Assembly (NCBI GenBank): GCA_900546275.1
Contig: URCH01000006.1
Span: 7,509-71,508, forward strand
Direction: 5' to 3'
Length of the DNA: 64,000 nt
Origin: an uncultured Mycoplasmatota bacterium
GTDB taxonomy: Bacteria; Bacillota_I; Bacilli_A; RF39; UBA660
The position numbers and the translations under genes are program-made. Positions 52,735 through 60,894 of this stretch are shown piece after piece; the stretch's first letter is position 1; each line of letters opens with the position of its first letter. The notes beneath the pieces were generated by a model. That model worked only from the letters and a program-made list of their open reading frames with translations, did not search any database and was not told the DNA's origin.

Positions 52735-53856
52735 CTACTTTAATATTAACTTTTTATAATTTTTATCAAAGGATTTTAAAAATAAATCCAACTCTTCTTT
52801 AGTTGTATAATTAGATATACTTATTCTTAAACTTGAAAGAGCTCTTTTTTCATCATTAGTTACCGCAAATACTGGTTTAGACATTTGACCTGTTGAACAT
52901 GCACTTTGTGTTGATATATATATATCATCCATTTCTAATGCATGTAACATAGTTTCTGGTTTTACACCTATTACACTAAAATTAAGAACATAGGGAATTG
53001 AATAATCATTACTATTTATATAAACATTTTCATACTTTTCTAACTTTTCCTTTAAATAGTTTCTTTTTTCTAAAACATTTTTATATTTTTCATCTAATGA
53101 AGTATGTTCTAAACGTAGTGCTTTTGATATAGAAACTATCAAAGGTGTTGCAGGTGTACCACTTCTAAATACTGTTGTACTTTTCCCACCATGAATTATT
53201 GGTTCAAGTAATACTTTTTCTTTTTTTATTAAACAACCTATACCTTTAAGTCCATATATTTTATGAGCTGAAAAACTCATTAAATCAATATTTGTTAAAG
53301 GAATATCTACTTTTCCTATTGATTGAGTCATATCAACATGAAAGAAACATTTTGGATGTTCTTTAACTATATTAGCTATTTCTTCTATTGGTTGTAATAA
53401 TCCTATCTCACTATTAACAGAGGCTATACTAACTAGAATAGTATCTTCTCTTATTAATTCTTTTAAATTTTCTAGATCTACTAAACCATTTGAATTCAAT
53501 TTTACAAAATCAACTTCAAAACCATTTTCTGTTAAGAAATTTAAAGGGCCATATATAGATGAGTGTTCTAAAGGGGATGTTATTATATGTTTTCCCCTAT
53601 TTTTATATTTAAGAGCAATTCCTTTTATGGCTAAGTTATTTGATTCACTAGAACCACTTGTATATATTATTTCACTAGGTTTTACATTCAATATTGAAGA
53701 TATTTGTTCTGTTGCATCATCTATTAATTTTTTTGATTGCATTCCAAGTTTATGTAATGAATTAGGATTTCCAAAAAAATCTAATGATGCTTTATTAAAA
53801 CTTTCTAATACTTCTTTATTAACTGGTGTTGTTGCACTGTAATCTAAATATACCAT
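52735..53856 (-). CDS. cysteine desulfurase (NifS/IscS-like)
   Basis: PLP enzyme that takes sulfur from cysteine for Fe-S clusters or tRNA thiolation; 373 aa. It starts VYLDYSATTPVNKEVLE; TSGSSESNNLAIKG and ITSPLEHSSI hold cofactor residues; the PLP-binding Lys is in MSFSAHKIYGLKG; and the persulfide Cys is in STQSACSTGQMS. The short Cys loop puts it with group I enzymes (NifS/IscS/YrvO type). No iscU or thiI/mnmA neighbour. First gene of the group with thioredoxin and the DsbD-like protein. Confidence 0.94.
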   Translation of the reverse strand: MVYLDYSATTPVNKEVLESFNKASLDFFGNPNSLHKLGMQSKKLIDDATEQISSILNVKPSEIIYTSGSSESNNLAIKGIALKYKNRGKHIITSPLEHSSIYGPLNFLTENGFEVDFVKLNSNGLVDLENLKELIREDTILVSIASVNSEIGLLQPIEEIANIVKEHPKCFFHVDMTQSIGKVDIPLTNIDLMSFSAHKIYGLKGIGCLIKKEKVLLEPIIHGGKSTTVFRSGTPATPLIVSISKALRLEHTSLDEKYKNVLEKRNYLKEKLEKYENVYINSNDYSIPYVLNFSVIGVKPETMLHALEMDDIYISTQSACSTGQMSKPVFAVTNDEKRALSSLRISISNYTTKEELDLFLKSFDKNYKKLILK

Positions 53857-53929
53857 CTTTTCACCTCAATCAATACTTATTGATATTCCTTTCATTATTA
53901 CATTAAGATTATAACACAATTTAACCATT

Positions 53930-53953
53930 AAAAAAACTAGAAATAACTAGTTT
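53930..53953 (-). terminator. terminator of anchored thioredoxin-like gene
   Basis: Minus-strand arms AAACTAG and CTAGTTT, 6-nt loop, T-run; includes the coding end. Confidence 0.8.
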
Positions 53954-54537
53954 CTAATTTTTTCAAATAATTCATTAAATATATCTAATAATTCATTTTT
54001 TTCTTCATCTGTCAATGAAATAGTTGGATCCTCTTGTGAGTCAACAGTACCTAAATGATGTCCTACTATTTTTCCATCTTTAATAAAATAAACATCTGGG
54101 ACATATAATACTTTTTGACCGTTTTCATCTTCAGATAAATATTCATTTAATATTTCTTTTAATTTATTATAATCTTCATTATCAGATTTTCTTATATCTC
54201 TTGGATTAAAGTAATAAATTGTATCTATGTTATTATTTTTTGCTGCTTCAAATAAAACTGGTATCATGTTTCTACACCAAGGGCATCCAGGGAATCCAAA
54301 ATATATTACTCCTGTTTTATTTTGTATAATATCAAATACTTCATCCAAAGTTACATATTTAATTGGATTATTTTTTGAAATATTTATATTTACATTTTCA
54401 TTGTTTAATGCCTCATATTCTGCTTTGAATTTTTCACCATCACTTTTTAGATATTGATATATTCCAAATGTCATAATTCCAACTAAAATTGCACCTAACA
54501 ATATATCAATTACCACCATTAACTTTTTTTTATTCAT
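53947..54537 (-). CDS. membrane-anchored thioredoxin-like protein (CPWC)
   Basis: A 196-residue protein with one N-terminal TM (about 6-28) and an outer thioredoxin fold whose active site reads YFGFPGCPWCRNMIPV; a cis-Pro region follows in VLYVPDVYFIKDGKIVGHH. It resembles the accessory thioredoxin-like proteins sometimes found with bacteriocin loci, but no bacteriocin genes are here. It likely makes or reduces disulfides outside the membrane. It lies 8 bp after the lipoprotein gene in the tex transcript. Confidence 0.83.
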   Translation of the reverse strand: MNKKKLMVVIDILLGAILVGIMTFGIYQYLKSDGEKFKAEYEALNNENVNINISKNNPIKYVTLDEVFDIIQNKTGVIYFGFPGCPWCRNMIPVLFEAAKNNNIDTIYYFNPRDIRKSDNEDYNKLKEILNEYLSEDENGQKVLYVPDVYFIKDGKIVGHHLGTVDSQEDPTISLTDEEKNELLDIFNELFEKIRN

Positions 54538-54545
54538 AATTCCTC

Positions 54546-54959
54546 CTACTTACAACTATAGCCTTGTTTTTCTAAATTCTTTACTTGGTTACTTTCTAAT
54601 TCTTCTAAATTAAATTCTTGCTTTATTTCATTTGTTGTATTTGAATAATCAATTTTATAAATTAACTCAAAGCTTGATTTATTTTCATTTTTTTCTATTT
54701 CTACATTTTTATATTTACGTGATTCAGATATTAAACTTTGTTTATAAGAATCTAATGTATATTTATTAGTAGTCTCATATTTATAGCTAATTTCAATATT
54801 TGTAATGTTATTATCTTTATGTTTTATAGTTATTGTGTTTGTATTTTTTGTATCGTTAAATTCATCTTCTTTTACACATTTTACTGTCAAATAACCTTTC
54901 ATTGCTTCGCTTGAGCATGCAGTTAAGAATAATACCATTAATAATAATATTTTTTTCAT
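54546..54959 (-). CDS. small lipoprotein (possibly YehR/DUF1307-like)
   Basis: A 137-residue secreted lipoprotein: signal MKKILLLMVLFL and lipobox LTAC, with Cys15 lipidated, then a compact beta-rich domain with two more cysteines (VKCVKED and the C-terminal GYSCK) that could pair. Size and layout resemble DUF1307/YehR lipoproteins, but I am not certain of this. It starts 1 bp after the tex stop codon (TAAAATG) and is followed by the anchored thioredoxin-like gene, which may keep its disulfide in order. Confidence 0.75.
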   Translation of the reverse strand: MKKILLLMVLFLTACSSEAMKGYLTVKCVKEDEFNDTKNTNTITIKHKDNNITNIEISYKYETTNKYTLDSYKQSLISESRKYKNVEIEKNENKSSFELIYKIDYSNTTNEIKQEFNLEELESNQVKNLEKQGYSCK

Positions 54960-54960
54960 T

Positions 54961-57099
54961 TTACACCTCTATTAACGAAAGTGAAACTTTATTTTTTTCT
55001 TTTGATATTTCATATACATAACAATCTACTATATCACCAACATTAACAACTTCCATTGGATCTTTTACATATTTATTTGATAGTCTAGAAATGTGCACTA
55101 GTGCATCATTTTTAAGTCCTATATCAATAAATACTCCAAAAGGTGCGACGTTTCTTACTGTTCCTTGTAATTTCATACCAATGCTTAAATCTTCTATATG
55201 TAATATATCACTTTTTAGAATTGGTTTTGGCATTGTATCTCTTGGATCTCTATTTGGTTTTATTAATGATTTAATTATATCTTCTAATGTGTAATAATCA
55301 CTTTTTAAAATAGCAGCTAAATTATTTATATCTGTTTTTTCTAATTTTAATTTAAAATCTTCTTTACCAATATCATCTATTTTTAAATCTAGTTCTTTTA
55401 GTAATTTACGCGTTAAATCATAACTTTCAGGGTGAATGGAAGTTTCATCTAAAATGTTTTTTCCATCAACAATTCTTAAAAATCCAATTGCTTGTTCATA
55501 TGTTTTATCTGAAAGTAAATTTTTTAATTCATCTCTTGATAAAATTTTTCCTTTTTCATTTCTATAGTTAATTATTTTTTCAATATTTTTTTTATTAATT
55601 CCTGATACATATTTAAATAAAAATGGACTTGCTGTGTTTACATTTACGCCTACTGAGTTTACTGCACAACTTACTACGAAATTAAGGGATTCAGATAATT
55701 GCTTATTTGGAACATCGTGTTGATACAACCCTACTCCTATACTTTGTGGATCTATTTTCACAAGTTCTGAAAGTGGATCTTGCAAACGTCTGGCTATACT
55801 TATCGCACTTCTTTCTTCAACATGTAAATCTGGAAACTCCTCAATAGCAAGTTTTGATGCTGAATATACACTAGCACCTGCTTCACTTACTATTATATAT
55901 TCAACTTTTCTATTTACATTTTTTATTACATCAACTATGAAAGCTTCACTTTCTCTAGATGCTGTTCCATTTCCTATAGCAATAATATCAATATTATATT
56001 TATTTATAAGATCAATTGTTATTTTTTTTGCTTCTTCATATTTATTTACGGGCTCATGTGGATATATTTTTTCTATTTTTATTCTTTGTCCTGTTTGGTC
56101 TATAACCGCAAGTTTACATCCTGTTCTATAAGCTGGATCTAGTCCTAATATCATTTTATCTTTTATAGGTGGTTGTAGTAATAATTTTTCTAAGTTTTTA
56201 CTAAAATTATCTATAGCAACTTCACTTGCGCGTTCTGTTAATTCACTTCTTATTTCTCTTTCAATACTTGGCTTAATTAATCTTTTATAGCTATCTATTA
56301 TTGATAAAATAACATATTCATTTACAAATGAATCTCTTTTTATTATTTTATTTTTTAAATATTCAATTATTTTTGTTTCATCTATTTCTATTGAAACTGT
56401 TAATACTTTCTCTGATTCTCCTCTATTTAAAGCAAGTATTCTATGTGGTTTTATTTCCTTTATAGGTTCGCTATAGTCATAATACATTTCATATACTTTT
56501 TCGTTATCTTCGGCATTCTTTTTTAATTTGCTTGTTATTTTTCCATATAAGTATGTATTTGTTCTAATCCATTTTCTATATGATGCATTATCACTTATGT
56601 ATTCTGCTATTATATATTCAGCACCAGTCACAGCCTCTTCTACTGTTTTTACTTTATCAGATAAATGAGGAATTGATAGCTTATTTATATCGCCATTTTC
56701 TGGAAATGAAAGAATTTTTTTGGCTAATGGTTCTAATCCATTATTTATAGCATCTGTTGCTTTTGTTTTTTTCTTTTCTTTATATGGTCTATATAAATCT
56801 TCCACTTCTACTAACTTTGTTGCAGAAAGAATTTTTTGTTTTAATTCATCATTCATTAAACCTTTTTCATCTATTAATCTTATTACATCTTCTTTTCTTT
56901 TTAATAGATTTACTTGATATTCATATACTTCATTTATTTTTCTTATTTGTTCTTCATCAAGTGCTCCTGTAGCTTCTTTTCTATATCTTGCTATAAAAGG
57001 AATTGTATTTCCATCTTCTAATAGTTTTAATGTAGCTATTATACTTTTTTCATTTATATTTAAATCATTTACCATTTGTTTTATTATTTTTGTATCCAT
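54961..57099 (-). CDS. tex: Tex-family S1 RNA-binding protein
   Basis: A 712-residue nucleic-acid-binding transcription accessory protein. Order: helical N-terminus (EDGNTIPFIARYRKEATGAL), YqgF-like RNase H fold (ILGLDPAYRTGCKLAVID), helix-hairpin-helix with NTASPFLFKYVSGINKKN, and C-terminal S1 domain (VRNVAPFGVFIDIGLKNDAL, HISRLSNKYVKDP). Length matches the family. Role in transcription or RNA turnover; deletion phenotypes vary among species. It overlaps no gene but starts 1 bp after the preceding stop. Confidence 0.95.
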   Translation of the reverse strand: MDTKIIKQMVNDLNINEKSIIATLKLLEDGNTIPFIARYRKEATGALDEEQIRKINEVYEYQVNLLKRKEDVIRLIDEKGLMNDELKQKILSATKLVEVEDLYRPYKEKKKTKATDAINNGLEPLAKKILSFPENGDINKLSIPHLSDKVKTVEEAVTGAEYIIAEYISDNASYRKWIRTNTYLYGKITSKLKKNAEDNEKVYEMYYDYSEPIKEIKPHRILALNRGESEKVLTVSIEIDETKIIEYLKNKIIKRDSFVNEYVILSIIDSYKRLIKPSIEREIRSELTERASEVAIDNFSKNLEKLLLQPPIKDKMILGLDPAYRTGCKLAVIDQTGQRIKIEKIYPHEPVNKYEEAKKITIDLINKYNIDIIAIGNGTASRESEAFIVDVIKNVNRKVEYIIVSEAGASVYSASKLAIEEFPDLHVEERSAISIARRLQDPLSELVKIDPQSIGVGLYQHDVPNKQLSESLNFVVSCAVNSVGVNVNTASPFLFKYVSGINKKNIEKIINYRNEKGKILSRDELKNLLSDKTYEQAIGFLRIVDGKNILDETSIHPESYDLTRKLLKELDLKIDDIGKEDFKLKLEKTDINNLAAILKSDYYTLEDIIKSLIKPNRDPRDTMPKPILKSDILHIEDLSIGMKLQGTVRNVAPFGVFIDIGLKNDALVHISRLSNKYVKDPMEVVNVGDIVDCYVYEISKEKNKVSLSLIEV

Positions 57100-57100
57100 A

Positions 57101-57520
57101 TTATTTTTCCACTTCTATATTTTCTAATTCTTCTTGTGATGAATATGTTATAGCGTTAACTATTTTTCCATCTTTCATTATTATTAAATTTGGAAATACA
57201 GGAGAATCTGAAAAGTAATCTATAAATAATTCATCTGATATAATTTGCTCAAATTCTGATTGCTTAGTTACATCTAATTTTTTTATATCAATATTTTTTT
57301 CATTCATTAACAAAACTAATTGATGTTCAAATTCTTCTATCTTGAAATCATCGCTTGTTATATATATATAATTTGTTTTATTGTTACTTTTTAATTGTGT
57401 ATATTGTTTATAGTTTATTTTGTCAAATGTTTTTTCTTTCATAAACACAAATCTTATTAATATAAATATAAAGACTGCTATTAATAATAAAATACTATAT
57501 CTAATTATTATTTTCTTCAT
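57101..57520 (-). CDS. membrane-anchored thioredoxin-fold-like protein without CxxC
   Basis: A 139-residue protein with one TM (about 6-26) and an outer part that looks like a thioredoxin fold: strand NYIYITSDDFKIEE, helix, strand IDIKKLDVTK, then a cis-Pro-like SPVFPNLIIMKDGKIVNAIT. There is no cysteine at the active-site position, so it cannot do redox chemistry. It is first in the transcript leading to tex, the lipoprotein and the CPWC thioredoxin. Assignment is by pattern only. Confidence 0.6.
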   Translation of the reverse strand: MKKIIIRYSILLLIAVFIFILIRFVFMKEKTFDKINYKQYTQLKSNNKTNYIYITSDDFKIEEFEHQLVLLMNEKNIDIKKLDVTKQSEFEQIISDELFIDYFSDSPVFPNLIIMKDGKIVNAITYSSQEELENIEVEK

Positions 57521-57569
57521 TCTATCACCCTATAAAGTATACCATATTACTGTATTTATTTCCACTAAA

Positions 57570-58763
57570 TTATTTATCATGTGACAATAGTTTTGCTTTT
57601 TTTAATATGTTATTACCGTATTTTGTTTTTAAATTATCAATTGTTTTATCTAATTTTTCATTTTTACTTTTTTTATTAAAGTCATCGAATATTGATGCCT
57701 GATAATTAAATGATGAAGTTAAATTATCAAGTCTTATTCCTATCAATCTAACTGGTATATCTCTCCACATTTCATTTAATATTTTAATTGAAGTTTCATA
57801 AATTTCATTTGTTGAATTTATTGGATTAGTTAATTTTATTTGATGACTATATTTTTTAAAATAAACATCTTTTACAACTACAACTACTACGTATGCATAT
57901 TTATTTAAATTTCTTAGTCTTAAACCAACCTTTTCTGATAAATATAATAATTTATCATATAGTTCTTCTTTATTATAAATATCATGATTTAGTGTTATTT
58001 CGTTTCCTATTCCTTTGTTTTCTGGTGGTATACTATTTACTATTTGGTTATTTATACCATTAGCACTTTCTATCATTTGCTTAGCTTGATTCTTAAAATA
58101 TTTGTATAAAAATGTATAATCTGCTTTAGCTAAATCTTCTATTGTGTTTATATTTATTTTTTTTAATTTTATTTTTGTTTGTTTTCCAATTCCAAATAAA
58201 TCTCCAACATCAAGTGGCCACATCTTAGTTTTTACTTCATTATCATATAGGGTATGTATTTTATTAGGTTTTGTAAAATCTGATGCCATTTTCGCACATA
58301 ATTTATTATTTGCTATTCCTATATTTACTGTAAATCCTAATTTTTCATATATTTCTTTTTGAATTTTTTTTGCGAAATCTAATTCGTTTCCATATAGTTT
58401 TTTTACTGATGTATAATCTAAGTAACATTCATCTATAGATGCCACTTCTATATCTGATGTATAATTTTTTAATAGCTCAAATAATTTATTTGACATTTCT
58501 TTGTAAAAATCATATTGCATAGGATAAGTTTTTAATACCCTACATTTTTTTCGTGCACTGTAAAGTGTTTCACCTGTTACTATGCCAAGTTTTTTTGCCG
58601 GTGTAGATTTAGCTAAAACTATTCCTCTTCTTGTTTCCTCATCTCCACCTATTACTGCATAGCTATTTCTTATATCATATTTATATCCATTATTTAAAAG
58701 GTAAATTGCACTCCATGATAAAAAAGCATTGTTAACATCTATATGTAATATTACTCTTTCCAT
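57570..58763 (-). CDS. dinB: Y-family DNA polymerase (DinB/Pol IV-like)
   Basis: Translesion DNA polymerase; 397 aa. Palm residues: ILHIDVNNAFLSWSAIYLL (first catalytic Asp) and EVASIDECYLDYTSV (Asp-Glu pair). Finger region RRGIVLAKSTPAKKLGI follows; then helix-hairpin-helix VGDLFGIGKQTKIKL, and the little-finger domain. No obvious beta-clamp peptide at the end except QASIFDDF near the C-terminus, which could serve. YolD-type proteins often accompany such polymerases in Bacilli; the damaged one here is 53 kb away. SD GGAG. Confidence 0.93.
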   Translation of the reverse strand: MERVILHIDVNNAFLSWSAIYLLNNGYKYDIRNSYAVIGGDEETRRGIVLAKSTPAKKLGIVTGETLYSARKKCRVLKTYPMQYDFYKEMSNKLFELLKNYTSDIEVASIDECYLDYTSVKKLYGNELDFAKKIQKEIYEKLGFTVNIGIANNKLCAKMASDFTKPNKIHTLYDNEVKTKMWPLDVGDLFGIGKQTKIKLKKININTIEDLAKADYTFLYKYFKNQAKQMIESANGINNQIVNSIPPENKGIGNEITLNHDIYNKEELYDKLLYLSEKVGLRLRNLNKYAYVVVVVVKDVYFKKYSHQIKLTNPINSTNEIYETSIKILNEMWRDIPVRLIGIRLDNLTSSFNYQASIFDDFNKKSKNEKLDKTIDNLKTKYGNNILKKAKLLSHDK

Positions 58764-58812
58764 GAAATCATCTCCATATATAATTATAATACATTTGTTC
58801 GTATTTTGACAA

Positions 58813-58849
58813 TTAAAAACTTATAAATTTTAAACAATATTTATAAGTT
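58813..58849 (-). terminator. terminator of 10-TM exporter gene
   Basis: Minus-strand arms AACTTATAAAT and ATTTATAAGTT pair perfectly (11 bp), followed by TTTAATT. Confidence 0.85.
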
Positions 58850-59666
58850 CTATGATTATTCCAGAAATTACTCCTATTATATATACAAGGCCTAATATTT
58901 TTAAATTTTCTTTTAAATTTTTGTTTACTTTAAAAAGTACTAATATAGCAACTCCACTTCCCGTTAATAAACCTGACATCATTGCTCCAAATGATATAAC
59001 ATTTCCTAAATATAGTTGTGTTATTACTACGCTTGAAGCACAATTTGGAATTAATCCTATTAAACTTGATAATATAGGACCTAACACTTTTTTTCTAAAT
59101 ATTAAATTTCCTAATGTATCTTCACCAACATAGTATATAATGGTATTTAATATAAAAGATATTATTATTATAAACAATGTAATATTTAATGTATGTTTTA
59201 TTGTTGATATAAGTACACCATTTTTACAATTACAATGTTCTTCTTCACAAAAATCATGGATATGATTTTTTTCTTTTTTTCTAAATATTAAATCGATTAT
59301 AAAACCACTAATCATACCTATTAATATTTTTATACCTAATACTTTAATAATTAGCTTTATATCAACTCCTTCTGATATTAATAGTGGTAACATTTCATCT
59401 GAAGTTGATAAATATATAGATATAAGTGTTCCAAGAGTTATGATTCTTGTAGCATAAAAATTTGTTGCAGCAACGGAAAAACCACATTGTGGGAATGCAC
59501 CTAACATACTACCAATTATTGGACCAAATTTTCCTGATTTTTCTATTATTTTTTTATTCTTACCACTTAATTTATGTTCTAATAATTCTAGTATTAAAAA
59601 AGCTATAAATAAAAAAGGGATTAGTTTTATTCCATCTAATAATGTATCAACAATCACATCTAACAT
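58830..59666 (-). CDS. putative 10-TM heavy-metal exporter (ArsP_2-like)
   Basis: A 278-residue membrane protein with about eight to ten TM helices in two similar halves. Each half has a conserved Cys motif: GAFPQCGFSVAATNFY near the start and IPNCASSVVITQLY in the second half. The middle loop is rich in possible metal ligands (HIHDFCEEEHCNCKNG). This matches the putative heavy-metal or manganese exporter family (ArsP_2/DUF2899). Ion unknown. SD GGAGG. It stands alone. Confidence 0.83.
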   Translation of the reverse strand: MLDVIVDTLLDGIKLIPFLFIAFLILELLEHKLSGKNKKIIEKSGKFGPIIGSMLGAFPQCGFSVAATNFYATRIITLGTLISIYLSTSDEMLPLLISEGVDIKLIIKVLGIKILIGMISGFIIDLIFRKKEKNHIHDFCEEEHCNCKNGVLISTIKHTLNITLFIIIISFILNTIIYYVGEDTLGNLIFRKKVLGPILSSLIGLIPNCASSVVITQLYLGNVISFGAMMSGLLTGSGVAILVLFKVNKNLKENLKILGLVYIIGVISGIIIELINIV

Positions 59667-60032
59667 ATTTTTTCCTCCAATTAAGTTTCAAACAATTATT
59701 TATATTATACATAATTTTTTTAAAAAAATAAACAAAAAAAGTATCAACCATATCTAACAATGGGATACGATTAACAGTTTTTAGGACACAAAACTCCATA
59801 ACAACAAAATCATTTAAAAAATCATGTAAGATAATGCTTAATTTATGGCAATCATAAGACAGTGCAATAAATTAAAATAACTCCTATATAAACTGAAAAC
59901 AATTAGACAATACCGCTATCTAACATTCAAATTCTGTGCTTAAATATTATATTCTTTAGGAACTAATACTCACCACCTATTTTAATTTTCTCGCGAAAAA
60001 TAGGCGATTTTTCACTTTGCCCAATAAGTAAA
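59667..60032. other. 366-bp intergenic region without recognised gene
   Basis: No open frame with an SD and no known RNA gene can be seen. It holds the upstream region of the exporter gene and a small hairpin (GAAAAATCGCCTATTTTTC on the minus strand, near 59995-60014) just before the terminator of the next gene. A small RNA cannot be excluded. Confidence 0.4.
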
Positions 60033-60058
60033 CAAAAAAAGACCATTTTCTGGTCTTT
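60033..60058 (-). terminator. terminator of EF-Tu-domain protein gene
   Basis: Minus-strand perfect arms AAAGACCA and TGGTCTTT, 5-nt loop, T-run. Confidence 0.85.
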
Positions 60059-60098
60059 CATATTTTCTATATAATTTTTTAATTAATAATCTTTATAT

Positions 60099-60707
60099 TT
60101 AATAAACTTTAGTGACAGTTCCTTTTCCTATTATTCTTCCACCTTCTCTAATAGAAAATTCAGTTCCCACTTTCATATCAACATTTGATTCTAAAGTAAC
60201 GGTAAATGAAATATTTTCACCTGGATTTACCATTTCAATATTATCCGGTAAATCAACAACTCCTGTTATATCAGTAGATCTAAAATTGAATTTTGGTCTA
60301 AATCCATCAAAAAATGGAGTTTGTCTTCCACCTTCTTCTGTTGATAAAATATGTACATCAGCATCAAATTTAGTTGTTATTACAATTGAACTATTGTTTT
60401 CTACTTTTGAGTTGTTAGAAGTTTCATTATTTGTTAGGTTTTTCTTATCTTGATTGTAAAATAAGAGTATTCCTACTATTATTCCTATAACTGCAATAAT
60501 TGATATTATAATAAATACTTTATTTTTTTTCTTTGGCTGTTGTGGTTGTACAGGTTGTTGTTGATACATATTAATTGTTGGTTGTACTGATTGCATCGAT
60601 TGTGAATACATATTTGTTGTATTTTGATTTTGCATTGGTTGTTGTTGATTTATTTGTTGTCCTGTCACAGGATCAAAATTATAATTATTATTTAAATTAT
60701 TGTTCAT
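60099..60707 (-). CDS. membrane-anchored EF-Tu domain III protein
   Basis: A 202-residue protein with an unusual build. Residues 1-58 are Q/N/P-rich and probably disordered (NFDPVTGQQINQQQPMQNQ). PKKKNK and one TM (about 64-83) put the rest outside the membrane. After an Asn-rich linker, residues 111-202 are unmistakably domain III of elongation factor Tu: LSTEEGGRQTPFFDGFRPKF, FRSTDITGVVDLPDNIEMV, NPGENISFTVTL and SIREGGRIIGKGTVTKVY, with roughly half of residues as in true EF-Tu. The GTPase and domain II are absent, so it cannot act in translation. It may bind a surface ligand or a partner. SD GAGGTG; own terminator. Not a truncated tuf, since the anchor is a proper gene start. Confidence 0.9.
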   Translation of the reverse strand: MNNNLNNNYNFDPVTGQQINQQQPMQNQNTTNMYSQSMQSVQPTINMYQQQPVQPQQPKKKNKVFIIISIIAVIGIIVGILLFYNQDKKNLTNNETSNNSKVENNSSIVITTKFDADVHILSTEEGGRQTPFFDGFRPKFNFRSTDITGVVDLPDNIEMVNPGENISFTVTLESNVDMKVGTEFSIREGGRIIGKGTVTKVY

Positions 60708-60894
60708 TTTTTCACACCTCTCCTATAAATATAACTTTTATTTTATAGTTTCATTCTACAATATTTATGTTCAAATTTATCACTTAGCAAATTATCAATG
60801 TCACAATTTTGACGTGTAACTTAACTTGTAATTTTTGTTGTTTTATTTTCATATCGTTTTATTTTAATATTTATGCATAATGTTTAACAATTCT

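Noticed and set aside
53947..54959. Bacteriocin locus, suggested by the accessory-type thioredoxin
   Set aside because: No precursor peptide, peptidase-ABC exporter or immunity gene nearby.
59667..60032. Known structured RNA (6S, tmRNA, RNase P, riboswitch)
   Set aside because: No recognisable conserved motif of these RNAs by eye; only a small hairpin.
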